64,000 nt of DNA from Piezodorus guildinii (Eukaryota > Arthropoda > Insecta > Hemiptera > Pentatomidae), in contig CM041294.1 in NCBI GenBank assembly GCA_023052935.1, positions 16,064,635-16,128,634 on the forward strand, given 5' to 3'. The position numbers were made by a program, and so were the translations under genes. The notes under the pieces are model-generated. The model had not been told where the DNA came from. It was given only the letters and a program-made list of their open reading frames with translations, and did not search any database. Positions 10,848 through 22,780 of the stretch are shown here, piece by piece. Numbering within the stretch: the first letter of the stretch is position 1; every line of letters starts with the position of its first letter.

Positions 10848-11545
10848 TAAACCGCTCCTTCCGAGTTCGCTGTGGTGTAGAATTTTCTAACTTTTATCCC
10901 GGTGTTCCTTAAGGCAACGTCTTGGAACCCGTCCTTTACATCCTTTACACTGCTGATATTCCTAATCATCCTGACACCTTTCTGGCAACATTTGCAGATG
11001 ACACCGTCATCCTATCATCCAATTCCGACCCTGAAACAGCATCCTTAATCCTTCAAAGACACCTTTGTCTTATCGAGGACTGGTGTAATGCTTGGCGTAT
11101 AAAGGTAAACGAAGCCAAATGCAAACAAGTAAACTTCACTCTTCAACGAAAATCCTGTCCACCAGTTTACTTTAATTCCATTTCAATTCCTCTTTCAGAT
11201 ACAGTCTGGTATCTTGGCTTACTACTAGACAAAAGATTGACGTGGAACCCACAAACAAGACTTAAACGAAAAAACTCAACTCAAATCCTTTCAATTTAAA
11301 GTCCTCCGAACAATAGTAAATGCTCCTTACTATGTCTCCAACTATACCTTACACCACGACCTTAATGTTCCATTTATTTCAGACCTGATGCCATCTAAAT
11401 TTTCCAAATTCCACCAGAACCTCATCCGTCTTCCAAATCCTCTAGCACTATCCCTATCCAGCTCCACTTATCCATACAACCCATCTAGAAGGTTGAAACG
11501 GCAGTGGCCCCGAGATGTTTTGTCAGTAAATTTGCTGGAATTCTG
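10848..11545 (+). pseudogene. Jockey-clade LINE reverse transcriptase fragment
   Basis: Starts in the palm domain: the usual GVPQGSVLGP is read as GVP*GNVLEP, the Gln codon being TAA at about 10911. Then LYILYTADIP, the catalytic box as FADDTVILS (Asp-Asp present), WRIKVNEAKC and YLGLLLDKRLTWNPQTR. About 65 residues of thumb region are missing at 11280-11295, after which the C-terminal end continues (KVLRTIVNAPYYVSNY, HHDLNVPFISDL, NPSRRLKRQWP) to a stop at 11543. Endonuclease and N-terminal half absent. Dead, 5'-truncated copy of the family at 33148-35025. Confidence 0.9.
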
Positions 11546-11589
11546 ACACTGGTCAGATTATCCTCTCATGTGCGGTGTGATTGTGGCTG

Positions 11590-11682
11590 TGATGATGTGA
11601 TTCGGCCGAGATGACTCTTTTTTCCCCCCAACTTTGGATACCCACTTTATAAAGGCTGGGTCTACCCCAGGTGTGGTCCAGT
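11590..11682 (-). repeat. SINE-B fragment
   Basis: Shares TGATTCGGCCGAGATG, AACTTTGGATACCCA and TATAAAGGCTGGGT with the body of SINE-B at 2703-2977; the tRNA-like head is absent. Confidence 0.65.
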
Positions 11683-11880
11683 AGTATCGAAGAAATGCCG
11701 GACAAACGGATTTTTTTAAATTCTTTTTTTGGATTCTACGTATCTTGAAACGTATCTTTTATATATGTGAGTGGTCGTACATATAAAAGATCAATGATAC
11801 GGATAATATGGAAAATTCCTCATATTTTATCCAGCACAAGAATGGAGTATGTACTCACAACTATATAAAAAAACAAACCT
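11683..11880. repeat. Repeat Y with internal deletion
   Basis: GTATCGAAGAAATGCCG, GGATTCTACGTATCTTGAA and then directly ATATAAAAGATCAATGATA and ATTTTATCCAGCACAAGAAT. Relative to 1936-2665 about 250 bp are missing in the middle. Supplies an uninterrupted version of the MITE insertion site. Confidence 0.7.
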
Positions 11881-12684
11881 GAAAATATAATAAGGATGTG
11901 CTTTTCATTTTTGTCATTCCTGCACATTACATAAGTTGTGAACAAAATGGTTAAAAAAATTTTTTAATATTCTGTAAATCTATGTAAATCAAAATGTTTT
12001 ACATGAAATGTGATGTCGCACATTCGGGATAAGTTTTTTGTTTACTTTGTTCAATAATGGATAAGTTTTGTATGAGAAAATTCAAGTTCCAGAAGCTGAT
12101 TTTTAAAAACGGGTACCAAGATGTCTAGACGATCTAAATAGGGTGGATTACTAAGAACTAGGTAATACGTTCAACTAGACTATTTCTAAACTAGAACTCT
12201 CTGAGCTCATGCAAGTCTAAAGCCGAACTACATACATTGAAATATTTTCTACTTCCGCTTTCAATAGCTTTTATTGAAAAAAAATAAAATGTATTCAACA
12301 CCCTGTATTTATCTTCTTCTGAGTTCTAAATTTTACTTATATAAAAAGATTTATATTAGCTAATCTTCAAAGAAAACCACATCCTAAGTTTCTAAGCTTC
12401 AAAAATGATATAGAAAGTCAACAATATGGGATTTCGAGTGAAAGTATAAAAAAAATTGACTAAAATTACCCTGAATTATGTATCATAGTTTGAAATGTGG
12501 TACAAATGAAAGAGCACTGTTCAGCCTAGAAAATAAATTTAGCTTATTCGATCCGTCCGCCTGACCTTTGTTTATTTGGTAAAAAGTACGCTATGAGAAG
12601 AAATATGGATAATTTTTAGATTATGAGTACTTTGAAACATAAAATATTCCGGCCCAACTTCATTATTTTTACTTAATTATAAAT
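11881..12684. other. No recognisable feature
   Basis: About 800 bp of AT-rich sequence without repeat or coding similarity that I can see. Confidence 0.4.
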
Positions 12685-13105
12685 AGAAGGTATAGTAAGG
12701 AAAAGTATTGCTATCGTGAAAATCTCCGGATTCTAATTTTCATCATAAATACACATTTGAATTTGAAAAGGTTATTTTTTTTTTCTCTGGCGCGATAGGC
12801 CGTGTAGGCCCTTGGCCTCGTGTTGTAATCTCCTAGGAGAATACACTCACGATTCACGATGAAAGTTAACAGGGTAGGTCATGACTCCTTACGCCTATTT
12901 TTGTGAGTGGCCACCATTTGGCTGACGGGTCTCACATACCCGGGGGAAAGGCTGTGAGTGAATCCCCATTTAATTGTATCCTTATAAAAGCCCTGCCGGG
13001 ACTGGGATTCTAACTAAGAACCTCTAGCATGAGAGACTAGCGCGCTAGTCACTCAGCCACGGCTCCCCACCCTAAATGCCCAAGTCCCGCAAAAAGGTCA
13101 ACCAT
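12685..13105 (-). repeat. H-family fragment split by a SINE
   Basis: 12685-12775 matches the hairpin end of H (TATAGTAAGGAAAAGTATTG, ATCGTGAAAAT, AAATACACATTT) and 13079-13105 continues with CCAAGTCCCGCAAAAAGGTC. The gap is exactly occupied by SINE-C, so the SINE entered an existing H copy. Confidence 0.75.
12777..13078 (-). repeat. tRNA-derived SINE (SINE-C), near full length
   Basis: On the minus strand: GGGGAGCCGTGGCTGAGTG head, A-box region, TTAGAATCCCAGTCCC (decayed B box), a ~200 bp body (GACGGGTCTCACATACCC on the plus strand) and a terminal A-rich tail (the T-run near 12772-12783). Length ~300 bp. Same family as 5468-5640. Confidence 0.82.
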
Positions 13106-13984
13106 AAGATTTTTTTTCACTTAAATTTTATGACTGAAAGTGCTGCATTATTCAATAGACCTGAATGATCATTATTAAATTTAATATGCTTATATATTAA
13201 TTAATAATAATAATAATTAATTATACAAAAAATCGTGAATGCACTATTCTATGTGACAAATAAATAATTCTACAAGGACATAGATTAGGTCACAGTTAAA
13301 GATACTACTGCAAAATATTATAAAAATTTACATGAAAGACTAAATTAACTGAAAGAAACAATACGAACGCATCGGCAAAAACACTTAAATCCACATACCA
13401 ATCCGTACAAACCACCCCGGCGGCTTTTTAGATGGTGGCCTAGAGATTCGCTTTGTAACTTAGCTTTTTTGATAAGTTAGCTGACTTTTTTAAATTTTAT
13501 ATTAATGATATTCACAACAAATGTGATCATTTATTAACAATCATGTTAAGAAGAGTGGTAGCATTTCGGTGTTTATTTAAATTAGTAAGGGAACCCATCC
13601 TTCCACAATACCAAAAAAAAAAAAAAAAAAAAAACCAAGATAAAAAACAGTGTACAATTTGTTGCAAATTAAGGAGGTATATAGGCTGAATGATCATTTC
13701 AAAGGTCCATTCTGTTGTTTCAAGATCATTTACTGTGTTCAACTCGTCCAGAAAGAATTTAATTTAACCTTTGCCAACAAAATACATTTGCTTAGGCCTT
13801 TTTTTTAAGTGTATAGTGCCACGTTTACATTCCGTTCCCTCTCCTCACCGTTTAAATACTAGCAAATATTTAGAATTAAATCAAAACTTACAATATTCAG
13901 CCTTATATACTCGGATTAGAAAACAATTGTTTATTTGACTGGTGTTCTAAACTTGCAAAATTTGAGAAATCATAGCATGTATAG
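13106..13984. other. No gene seen
   Basis: AT-rich; short TAA repeats near 13200-13220 and a poly-A at 13613-13634. No family resemblance detected. Confidence 0.4.

Positions 13985-13987
<3 letters not shown>

Positions 13988-14056
<69 letters not shown>
13988..14056. repeat. (TA)n microsatellite
   Basis: Uninterrupted TA dinucleotide array of about 66 bases followed by TACATACATT. Confidence 0.95.
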
Positions 14057-14058
<2 letters not shown>

Positions 14059-14122
14059 CATTAAATAAATTAAACAAACACAGAAGAGAAAGGACGAGAG
14101 GATAAATAGAATAAGGTTCGTT

Positions 14123-14275
14123 GTTGTTTGTTTATTTGTTTAACGTCACTTTATGCTCCTATGGCTAATCGGACGATGCAATGGTGGGAGTCCTAAATTT
14201 TGCTTATCTAGGTTTTATTAGGATAGGGATCTTTAACGAGTACCTGACATCGCACAGGCTCGGGACCACCATATA
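14123..14275 (-). repeat. SINE-A, 3' part only
   Basis: TTAACGTCACTTTATG, CTAATCGGACGATGC and ACGAGTACCTGACATCGCAC match the tail half of SINE-A. The tRNA-like head is missing. Confidence 0.8.
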
Positions 14276-14304
14276 CCGCACAACTATAGTCGAAATGGGG
14301 GAAA

Positions 14305-14354
14305 GCAAGAAAGGATACAAGGAGCTTCCGATTGATATTAGTGATGATATTAGT
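14305..14354 (-). repeat. Helitron 5' terminus fragment
   Basis: GATATTAGTATAGA at its right end is, on the minus strand, TCTATACTAATATC, the same 5' terminus as the Helitron at 29884-30403, and is followed by the same flanking sequence (TTATGAT..TATGTCAAGC). The two sites therefore share one ancestral insertion. Confidence 0.6.
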
Positions 14355-14711
14355 ATAGATTATGATTGTATGTCAAGCAACTTTCAAATGCTATTGAGAT
14401 AATTGTAATGTGTCCGTTAATGTAGGGTTCCTCTGTCAGAAGCCATCGCTAGCCAATTGAGAAGTCGACTCTAGAAATATGAGAGTCCTTTGTTGAAAGT
14501 TTTAAGGAAACTTTTTGATTTACTTCAGAAAGTTGGACCCTCTTGAAAAACAAACAACTAATCTAGAGCTGCTAGCCTAATGAATTTAAGAATTATTTGA
14601 CGAAAGGGTTAGGGTGATTTTTAGGAAAACTGCTTTCGAAGATAGGATCTTATTTACCTTATAGGAATCTTACATTTAATATTAATTTTATTGCCTTGTT
14701 ATCACTAATTA
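14355..14711 (+). repeat. Dispersed repeat X
   Basis: ~360 bp segment (ATGCTATTGAGATAATTGTA, GAGAAGTCGACTCTAGAAAT, TTTTAGGAAAACTGCTTTCG, ATTTTATTGCCTTG) present again at 31029-31405 in the same orientation and partly at 28975-29140 inverted. No ORF. Unknown class. Confidence 0.75.
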
Positions 14712-15005
14712 TTATTGTTTATTCGTTTAACGTCACTTTATGCTGCTATGGCTAATCGGACGATGCTACAGTGGGAGTCCTAAATTTTGCCCAATCCAGG
14801 TTTTATTAGGATAGAAATCTTTAACGAGTACCTGACATCGCACACCTTTTAACGAGTACCTGACATCGCACACCTTTTAAACGTCCACTCCGAAGAACGG
14901 CATAACTAAGAATTCTTTACTCCCATTAAAAAATCCTAGGGATTTGAACCCGCGACCTTTGGCATAGAAAGCTGTTATGCTAACCACTACGCTATGGGTG
15001 GCCCC
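14712..15005 (-). repeat. SINE-A, near full length
   Basis: On the minus strand the head is at 14935-15005 (GTAGTGGTTAGCATAACAGC and GGTCGCGGGTTCAAATCCC as A- and B-box regions), the tail at 14712-14870. A 27-28 bp segment (ACGAGTACCTGACATCGCAC) is duplicated in tandem at 14822-14876. It abuts repeat X exactly as in the inverted arrangement at 28689-29140. Confidence 0.85.
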
Positions 15006-15379
15006 TGAATAAGGTTCGTTCTCGTCTTCTTGAGCACAAATGTTCCACTGAATATTAAATATCATATGTTTTATATTATAAGTTCCCTAATATTTATAAC
15101 AACAAAAAATACATACATAAATATGAAGCTGAAAAATATAAATTGAGTGCGAGAACAATAGCGGAAGGAAATAACAAGATTAATGAAGGCTAAAACTAAT
15201 TAATGTTTTCATGAGAGTGACAGTTTAAGGGTTCGCTCTGCTAAAGATAAATGCTAATTATGAAAATTTAATAAATTAAATTTAAAAGGAAGGGTAAAAT
15301 TAAAAAAAATTAATTATGTTAATGTGCATGTTACTTTATTAAGTGGGTATTAATAATATCTGAATATCATAATATTATT
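15006..15379. other. No recognisable feature
   Basis: AT-rich interval without repeat match. Confidence 0.35.
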
Positions 15380-15990
15380 ATTTTCACTTACCAATCTATG
15401 ATACATATAGTAAGGGAAAATATTATGATCACGATAATTTTCTAATAACAGTTTTCAACGGAAATACACGTTTTAGTGTCTTGAAGTCCAAATGACCGAG
15501 TCCCCCTAAATCTTTTGTGTATATGAGTATATATAGAGCAAGTATAGCTCGAAAACGATAGGTTGAATAAAACTGAAATTTCAGACTTACGAAGCGTATG
15601 TGCCTGAGATACTAACTGCAACTTTTTAAAACAAAATTGACTCCTTTTGTACTTGGTTTTCCCTTTGTAAGATGAAATTGGCATCTATTTACGATTTTCT
15701 GACTGCAGTTAAAACTGCTCAGTCGATTTTGATTATGCTCATTAGATCAAAGGAAATTTAAGCGTCTTGGATTTCATGCTGATTTCTTCTGATCAAAATT
15801 AAAGGTACTTTAGAAGAAGAATTTTTGAAATATTGAGATTTGAGCTCTGTCATACCATTTTAATCAGAATGAAACCTTCATGATATTAAAGCCGTAAGTA
15901 TTTTCGTTGAAAACTGGATTTCGAAAATTTTCACGATCGCAATACTTTTCCATATTATATATTACATATATAAGTAATTGAAAGTAAAAA
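15380..15990. repeat. Two H-family fragments head to head (inverted pair)
   Basis: 15380-15790 begins with the hairpin end (TTTTCACTTACC, ATATAGTAAGGGAAAATATT, CAACGGAAATACACGTTTTAG) and reads inward. 15795-15990 contains H sequence of the opposite orientation (GTCATACCATTTTAATCAG, TCACGATCGCAATACTTTTCC) and ends with the same hairpin end inverted. Each is truncated where they meet. Diverged from the other H copies, so old. Confidence 0.75.
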
Positions 15991-16439
15991 ATTATTCGTG
16001 AGACTCTTTTCTGACTTTTCTTGTTATAATTCAGGTAAATGTTCTAGTAAAGAGCTGATCAAAACTGTACACAGTAATCTTATCATCATTCTAGTTCTTG
16101 TTTCGTTCAAAAATATGCAAAATTACCGGAGCTAATTTATAACGGATTGACCCATGTGCAAAATAATATCGGGGAAAAAACTGCATGACTTATGTTAAAC
16201 TATATAATAAAATAAAATACGTAAATTTATTGTAATGATCCATCATGTTGTGGTAATGATTGTGAGGAAACATTGGATATGAATGGTCTTGGCTGGTAGA
16301 AGGGCCAGCTTGTTACCACTCACACAACCCCTAATCAACTCACTTCCTCTTCGGTTGGTTTTCCCCGATATGGGATTCCTTGTACCGGACCAAATTCCAG
16401 ACACGAGGATGGAAAATACATGGAAAAGTAGACTCATAT
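15991..16439. other. No gene assigned
   Basis: Includes a short GC-richer patch (16270-16400) open on the minus strand for ~60 codons, without recognisable similarity. Confidence 0.35.
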
Positions 16440-16713
16440 AATAATAATAATTCTTTATTTATTCTGGGACGAGTCCCTTTAGAATAATATAGCAGGAAAT
16501 AAAAAGTTAGCTTAAGACTCTGGTCTTAGAGTATAATGATTGAAAACAATAAAATTAAACTAACAACATGTATAAATAAGATGAACGTAAAAGAAAGATT
16601 CTAATAAAAATGCACTAACAAAAATATAAATGTATGTTAACATAAGAACAAAAAAAAAAAAAAAAAAAAGATATAATGAAAAAATGTAATAAGATTTCAA
16701 GAGAGAGAAAAAA

Positions 16714-16758
<45 letters not shown>

Positions 16759-16879
16759 TATATATATAAAATATAAAAAGAAAAGAAATTACAGTTCTTC
16801 AACGTATGTTAACATAACAAAAAAAAAAAATATATATATATATATATATAATTTTAAAAAATATAATAAGATTTAAAAG

Positions 16880-16926
<47 letters not shown>

Positions 16927-16996
16927 TTTAAAATAAAATATAAAAAGAAAAGAAATTACAGTTCTTCAACGTATGTTAACATAAGAACAAAAAAAA

Positions 16997-17041
<45 letters not shown>

Positions 17042-17370
17042 AATACACACAAACACACACATATATAAATTTGTATACATATGCATATCTGCACTCAACA
17101 CTCACACGCACGTATATACACTTTTATATACATTTTTCAAATAAAATATAAATAAAAAAGAAATTACGATTTTTCAATATATATTGACATAGGAACAAAA
17201 AAGATACATACAATTTTAACATAAAGTAAAGAAAAAAGAAAAGAAAAAAATTACAATTCTTCTGAGTGTTTGCAAAATAATAAATAATTTAATCTTACAT
17301 CTTGCAAAGATTAAAAGAAAAATTTTAAATGATATTTGCTGTTAGTGTACCCGAGGAAATGAAAATTGAA
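16440..17370 (-). repeat. LINE 3' UTR with internal tandem repeats
   Basis: The minus-strand 3' end is at 16440-16482: hairpin GGGACGAGTCCC (16466-16477), an AATAAA signal and a (ATT)n tail. The same hairpin-plus-AATAAA ending occurs at 28631 and 31431. The body at 16630-17270 consists of 4-5 tandem units (AAGAAAAGAAATTACAGTTC, TTCAACGTATGTTAACATAA) separated by expanding (TA)n and poly-A runs. No ORF. Read as the untranslated end of a non-LTR retrotransposon; the coding part is absent. Confidence 0.55.
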
Positions 17371-17877
17371 TAAACAAATAAACGAATCTGTCTGCTTTAT
17401 CTGTTGATCTTCCTTGAAATTACCATCTATTTGGGATTGTTTGGGAATTGTATTGATAGGAAATGGCTAAATAGTTGGGATTTAAATGTTGAGAGAGTTT
17501 GGGAGTTCCGGATATTAGAAGGAATGGAGTTCCATAAGGATGCGGATCGGATTGAGAATGATCTATCGAAAGCTGTGGATCAATGGGACGTTATATACAG
17601 ATCAGAAGGCCGCGAGTGGGTGTTACGGGAACGAACAGAGGATACAAATTTAAGGAGATCAAAGATGTAAGACGGGCACTGGGATTGGATAACCTGGTAG
17701 AAGAAGGATGCTAGGAAATACTTACGGCGGAAGGAAGGGTAAAGCCACTTTAACTCTTCGTAAATCGGATGATAGAGGTGTCTCTGGATATCCCAAAGGT
17801 AAAACGTATAAAGCAGTTAAGCATTCGTTTTAGTAATATATATATATTTCCTGTGTTTAAAACTATGTATGGATAAG
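17371..17877. other. Unassigned interval with one open frame
   Basis: A plus-strand frame stays open from about 17404 to 17670 with fairly balanced composition and many charged residues, but it lacks an ATG at its start (TTG) and resembles no family I know. It may be a decayed coding remnant. Not called as a gene. Confidence 0.25.
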
Positions 17878-18325
17878 TCAACTTTAGAGGAAGAAAATTC
17901 AAAATATCGGCATTTAAGCCCTGTCATACTATTTCAATCAGAATAAAATCTGCATGATATTAAAGCCCATTAAATTGACATCGATATAGCGAGTTAAATC
18001 AAAATCGTTAGAGCCGTTTTTGAGTAAATCGTAAAAAGGTGCAAAATGCATTGCATAAAGTATATCATCTGGTATGCCGATTTCGATGAAAAAGATTCTG
18101 TAACATCTCGGACGTATAGTTGTCGTAAATATGAAATTTCAGCTTAATAGGATTTTTCGTTTTGACCCGGGATTTACAATACACACACACACAGACCTTT
18201 TTGCGAGACTCGGTCATGTGGACTCAGGAGACCCAAAAAAGCGTATTTCTGTCGAAAACTGGAATTCGAAAATTTTCACGATCGCAATACTTTCCCTTAC
18301 TACATATACTAATTGAAAGTAAAAA
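17878..18325 (+). repeat. H-family element, hairpin-side half
   Basis: Covers the interior and the hairpin end (GCAATACTTTCCCTTAC, GAAAGTAAAAA). The (CA)n microsatellite lies at 18180-18194. The TCTGGTGCGGG terminus is missing. Confidence 0.8.
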
Positions 18326-19050
18326 TATGATTTAATATATCAGTTACGATCCAATACAGTATATTCTATGGATCATGACGATCCAGCATGATATTCTACA
18401 TGGCATCAATCAACTGCCCCCACTAACATCACACCCACGCACCGAAATGCCATCAGTAACAGAAGCCTTAGGGCATATAGATCACCAACTAACTGGTCAA
18501 TGATTATCCCAGATATTGGAAACCTGTTATCGGCCAACCAATCGCCGTCATATGAGGTTGTTACATTTGTCACTCTGTCATTTTTACGACAGAGTATAAT
18601 AGAATAAAGATTTCAGCTTTTTGAATTTTAATTTTAAATTGGAAATAGTATTCTTACATAATCCATTCCATAATATCGTTTATTTAAAAGTTTTTCAATT
18701 ATCAATTATAACTTTGATTTCCGCCCTAGTTACGAAACTTAACCCAGGTGCTTCAATTCACTGAGAGCTCCGGTAGTTAATTAAAGGTAGATTCATTAAT
18801 AGTCGGTTTTTATACAGTCAAGATTCGTTAACCAAGATATTTTATATATTTCAAATTGGTTGACATTGCAAGAGCATAACTTTTATATAGTACTCAGTAC
18901 CGGAAGTAATGCTACTGACATCGAATTGTATTTACAGCTAAATATATGGATACAATAACGACAAAGAGAAATAGTATATACAAAGTTGTTAATCCTTTGA
19001 AGTTCTTGATAAATTTAATACATAGTAATGAAGTTAATATAATATAAAAA
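18326..19050. other. No recognisable feature
   Basis: 18380-18600 is somewhat GC-richer and free of known repeats but contains no long ORF. Confidence 0.35.
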
Positions 19051-19945
19051 AAATGTGGTGCGGGCAACACACGACTTTTACTTACCTCCGTTTTTAGAAT
19101 CGATAAAAAATTTTCAAATACAGTAAGAGATAAAAATGAGTGAAACCATGAATGAAGTAGTTAAATGGAATCTCTATAGAAACATGTGTTTAATTAAAAA
19201 ATCAATTATATTATTATCTAAAATAATCACTCAGTTTTATCGACTTTTCATCACTCTCTATTAACTTATAAAGCTTGTGTATGATATAATATTTTTTCTA
19301 AAATCTTTAGCTTTTCAACGGTATATTATACATGTATATTACTGTTATTTTAAAAACAAAAGATTGCATTAAAAAAATATTTCATTTTTTTCGTTTCGTT
19401 GGGTATCGGATTCATTCAATTTACATATTTAGCTGTTTATCGTCAATGGTAACAAGATAATATAGTTATTTTTATAGAATAAAATAAATTAAAGGTACTT
19501 TAGAGGAAAGAAATTTAAAAAAACCGCATTTAAGCCTTGACAAACTATTTTAATCAGAATGAAACCAACATGATATTAAAGCTTATTGAATTTTCCATCG
19601 ATGTAGTGAGTTTCATCAACATCGTCGGAATCGTTTTTGGGGAAAACATAACAAGGTGCAATATGCATGGTATAAAGTGGCTCTTCTGGTTAGCTGATTT
19701 TGATGAAGAAGTTTTTATAACATCTCGGGCGTATAGTTGTCTTAAATATGAAATTTCAGTTTCATAGGACTTTTCGTTTCTGCCCGGGAGTTACCACACA
19801 CACACACACAGACCTTTTTGCGGGACTTGGTTATTTGGACTCAGAGGACCCTAAAACGTGTATTCCCGTTAAAAACTGGAATTCGAAAATTTTCACGATC
19901 GCAATACTTCCCCTTACTATGTATAGTAAGTGAATGTAAAAAAAA
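19051..19945 (+). mobile_element. H-family element, full-length reference copy
   Basis: In this orientation the element starts (T/C)TGGTGCGGGCAACACACG, then the subterminal repeat ACTTTTACTTAC (19074-19085) and ACCTCCGTTTTT. The interior of ~700 bp has no intact ORF. A (CA)n microsatellite (19796-19810) precedes the end, which is an imperfect hairpin (TACTTCCCCTTACTATG, TATAGTAAGTGAATGTA) holding the inverted subterminal repeat. Subterminal inverted repeats, a microsatellite, a terminal hairpin and no CTRR end together match the architecture of Helentron-associated/DINE-1-like non-autonomous rolling-circle elements. Assignment is by structure, not by protein. Confidence 0.75.
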
Positions 19946-20498
19946 ATTGCTTGCTATGTGGTCGATCATTCTCTTCTAGTATAAATGAGCTAATCACTGC
20001 TCTTAAAATTATATCTGACGATATTTCTTGCATATTGATAATTGTTGGATGACTAAATACCGATATTTTTATAAATTAGACTGGTTCCTTACCACAGAAG
20101 TGAAATCAGACAACAGAAAAAGCCATTTAGTTTATCAACAACCAGAACCTGAGAAGACGGAATCTAATTTTCATCATTTTACAAACCCCAATTGAAGACG
20201 AACCAATTTCCCTGAGTTGTCAATTTTAAAGTAAATCTATTGACACAAGACAGCGTTATTTCTTGAAAGGATTTATCTGTTGAAATATCTCTTATTCCTT
20301 CAAGAAAAGTTCCTTTTCTTTTATGAATTTCCTTTGGATTTTTTTTCACATGAATTTTATTTTATTTGATTTTACATCAACCACCAACAGGCCTAGGCCC
20401 AATTACAATTGGTAAGTCATGCAAAAAAATTACATTACATTACAATAATTAAAATACTAATTGGTAATGTACTACATACCAGCTTAATTTATACAATG

Positions 20499-20509
<11 letters not shown>

Positions 20510-20558
<49 letters not shown>
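20510..20558. repeat. Poly-A and (TA)n tract
   Basis: Poly-A of about 15 bases followed by a TA array to 20556. It directly precedes the LINE fragment below. Confidence 0.9.
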
Positions 20559-20559
<1 letters not shown>

Positions 20560-20985
20560 TCGAAGAACTAAAGAAAGAGGAGAGCAAAATGATCAGAAAG
20601 ATACTAGGACCAAGAAAAACAGAAAATGGATACAGACTACCTGAAACAAGACTCACACGATAAATACACGAAGCAACAGCAACACTCAAAAGCACTACGA
20701 ACTGGATCAAACAGACACGAGAAGACTTACGAAGAGCAGACATAAGACAAGAGGAAATCCAAGACAAGAACATATTTAGAGACAAAATAAACAAATGGGA
20801 AGTAACTCTAGAGCAAAACAATCAGAAACCATACAGACCCAAATGGTCTACAGAAAGAAAAGAGAAGTTCAGGCAAAGAATGAGACAATACTGGCTAGAC
20901 AAAATGAACAAGAAATAAAAAAATTGAGTCATAAGTGCTTAGCGCCTTCCTTTTAGGGAGATATCGCACTAATAATAATAATAAT
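20559..20985 (+). pseudogene. LINE C-terminal fragment (non-LTR retrotransposon)
   Basis: Reads EESKMIRKILGPRKTENGYR, stop at about 20660, then continues in the same frame as IHEATATLKSTTNWIKQTRE and PYRPKWSTERKEKFRQRM..YW to a stop near 20917. IRKILGP followed by the WSTERKEKHSERMKKYW-type ending is the post-RT tail common to a group of arthropod LINEs. The reverse transcriptase core is absent. The 3' UTR ends GGGAGATATCGCAC followed by (TAA)n, a simple-repeat tail. Confidence 0.7.
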
Positions 20986-20997
20986 TATAAATATATG

Positions 20998-21007
<10 letters not shown>

Positions 21008-21059
<52 letters not shown>
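21008..21059. repeat. (TA)n microsatellite
   Basis: Pure TA dinucleotide array of about 50 bases. Confidence 0.95.
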
Positions 21060-21062
<3 letters not shown>

Positions 21063-21549
21063 TTACAAATATCATAATCTACCTAAAAAAGAAATAAAAC
21101 GTTAAACAATTCATCATAAATATACTCATATAAAATTAATTATATAATAATAATAACGAGAAAAAGAAAATTAAACAATAAATAAAAATCAACCCCAGAT
21201 CTGAGGCATTTCAATTTAAAGATAGAAACAAAAAAAAAACATAAAAATTTTTTACGGAATTTCGCATCAAGTATATTCTTATATACATATCTACATAGAT
21301 GTCACTCATACTAGATAACATAAAATCAGTATATTATTATTTTATTTTATTATATTTACGTTATTAAGGAATTTAGAGCTTATTGAAAATATATAATTAT
21401 TAAATGACTGAAAAATGGTAATTATGAGTCTGAAGAATGGCACTTTATGGTTTCTAGATTTTGAATGCTGTGGGTATTTACAGAAACGGTAACTAACTAT
21501 TTGTCTGACATTTTTATTAAATTTGTCTCTCAAGCCATGGAGAAATTGA
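21060..21549. other. No recognisable feature
   Basis: AT-rich flank outside the large palindrome. Confidence 0.35.
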
Positions 21550-22313
21550 GAGAAAAATATTAAAACAGAGCAAGCTGTAATGTTAAAAAAATAATAATCA
21601 AATGATATGAATATAGAATTAAATTCTAACCAATGAATGAAACAATACTTAGGATTTAGCGTCTTTTAGGGTTAAAGAGAAATGGCTATGTCAGATGGAA
21701 GTAAAATAAAATAATAAACGAGTGGATGGTGTAATCAGAACTTGGCATTACAAGCCCGGACCAAGGAGATTTGTACTGAAAGTTACGCAAAAGATTCATA
21801 AATGCGCTCTGGAAAACTTAAGTTGTTGAATGAAATATCACTTCCTAAGTTTATCTTTAAAACTGATACATCACATTTTGCATATAACATAAAATATCTT
21901 TTAGCCTACTCTCCAGTTACTCTATGCAATTTATAATAATTTTGGCTTCGGCTATTTTAAAATTGACTGACTAGGTAACAGGAAGTTGGTATGGTAAGAA
22001 ATTACATTTTTGAGATTAAAATTACATTTTAAAAAACATTTCATATATATTTGAAGGATGTTAATTAAATAGTTTAATTAAAAAAAAAACTTTTCGAAAC
22101 GTTTCTCTTGAAGGAAAAACAATGAAAACAAATAGTTTCTCATGGTAATATTTTAACTGTTGTATATGAATATTGGCGTACATAGACAAGCACATATATT
22201 TTATAATGGAACGTAAGATAGAGATTACAGTAGGTAACGAAATAATAGATGTTATAATGAGGACAGAGATTGGTAGTAAATTCCAAAAGTAATGAAAGAG
22301 AAAGGGCGCGGTT

Positions 22314-22318
22314 CTATG
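22314..22318. repeat. Target-site duplication, left (CTATG)
   Basis: CTATG immediately before the 5'-TG of the left LTR; the same five bases follow the right LTR at 23493-23497. Confidence 0.9.
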
Positions 22319-22462
22319 TGTTTAAATTTATATTGGAAGATTAGACATATCAAAATAATTTATTATAATTTAACACATAACATGTAACATAATCCACTTT
22401 GAACTGCTACCTCCAGCTCATCAAACATATGGGAGCTTTTGCCATGTGACTATATCTAAACA
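22319..22462 (-). repeat. LTR (3' LTR in element orientation), 144 bp
   Basis: Begins TG and ends CA. Differs from the partner LTR by one base (CTGCTACC here, CTGCAACC there). LTRs are identical at insertion, so one difference in 144 means a young insertion. Confidence 0.93.
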
Positions 22463-22473
22463 TCCTCCCCTTT
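22463..22473 (-). other. Polypurine tract
   Basis: Minus strand AAAGGGGAGGA directly before the TG of the 3' LTR; the expected primer for plus-strand DNA synthesis. Confidence 0.85.
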
Positions 22474-22780
22474 AAGTATTGATACACTAACTAAAAATTT
22501 ACAAAATAAATAATATGGATATTATAGCTCTAAGAAACATAATACAATACTAATATCTAATATAATACAAATACAGGAAACATTGATTAAATATACAAAA
22601 AAAAACAATACACCTATATACAGCAAACATAAATCAAGAACACAACATAATATAAGATACAATAAAATATAAACACTAATCTAAGTAATTTACAAAAATT
22701 AACAGTTTTAGACAACCATTTTCTGAGATAGCTTTAAATAGGGATGATATAAATTTTCAACCCCAGCTAGCTAAAACTAA

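Noticed and set aside
17404..17670. Protein-coding gene of 88 codons
   Set aside because: No ATG start, no splice-site support and no family resemblance; left as unassigned.
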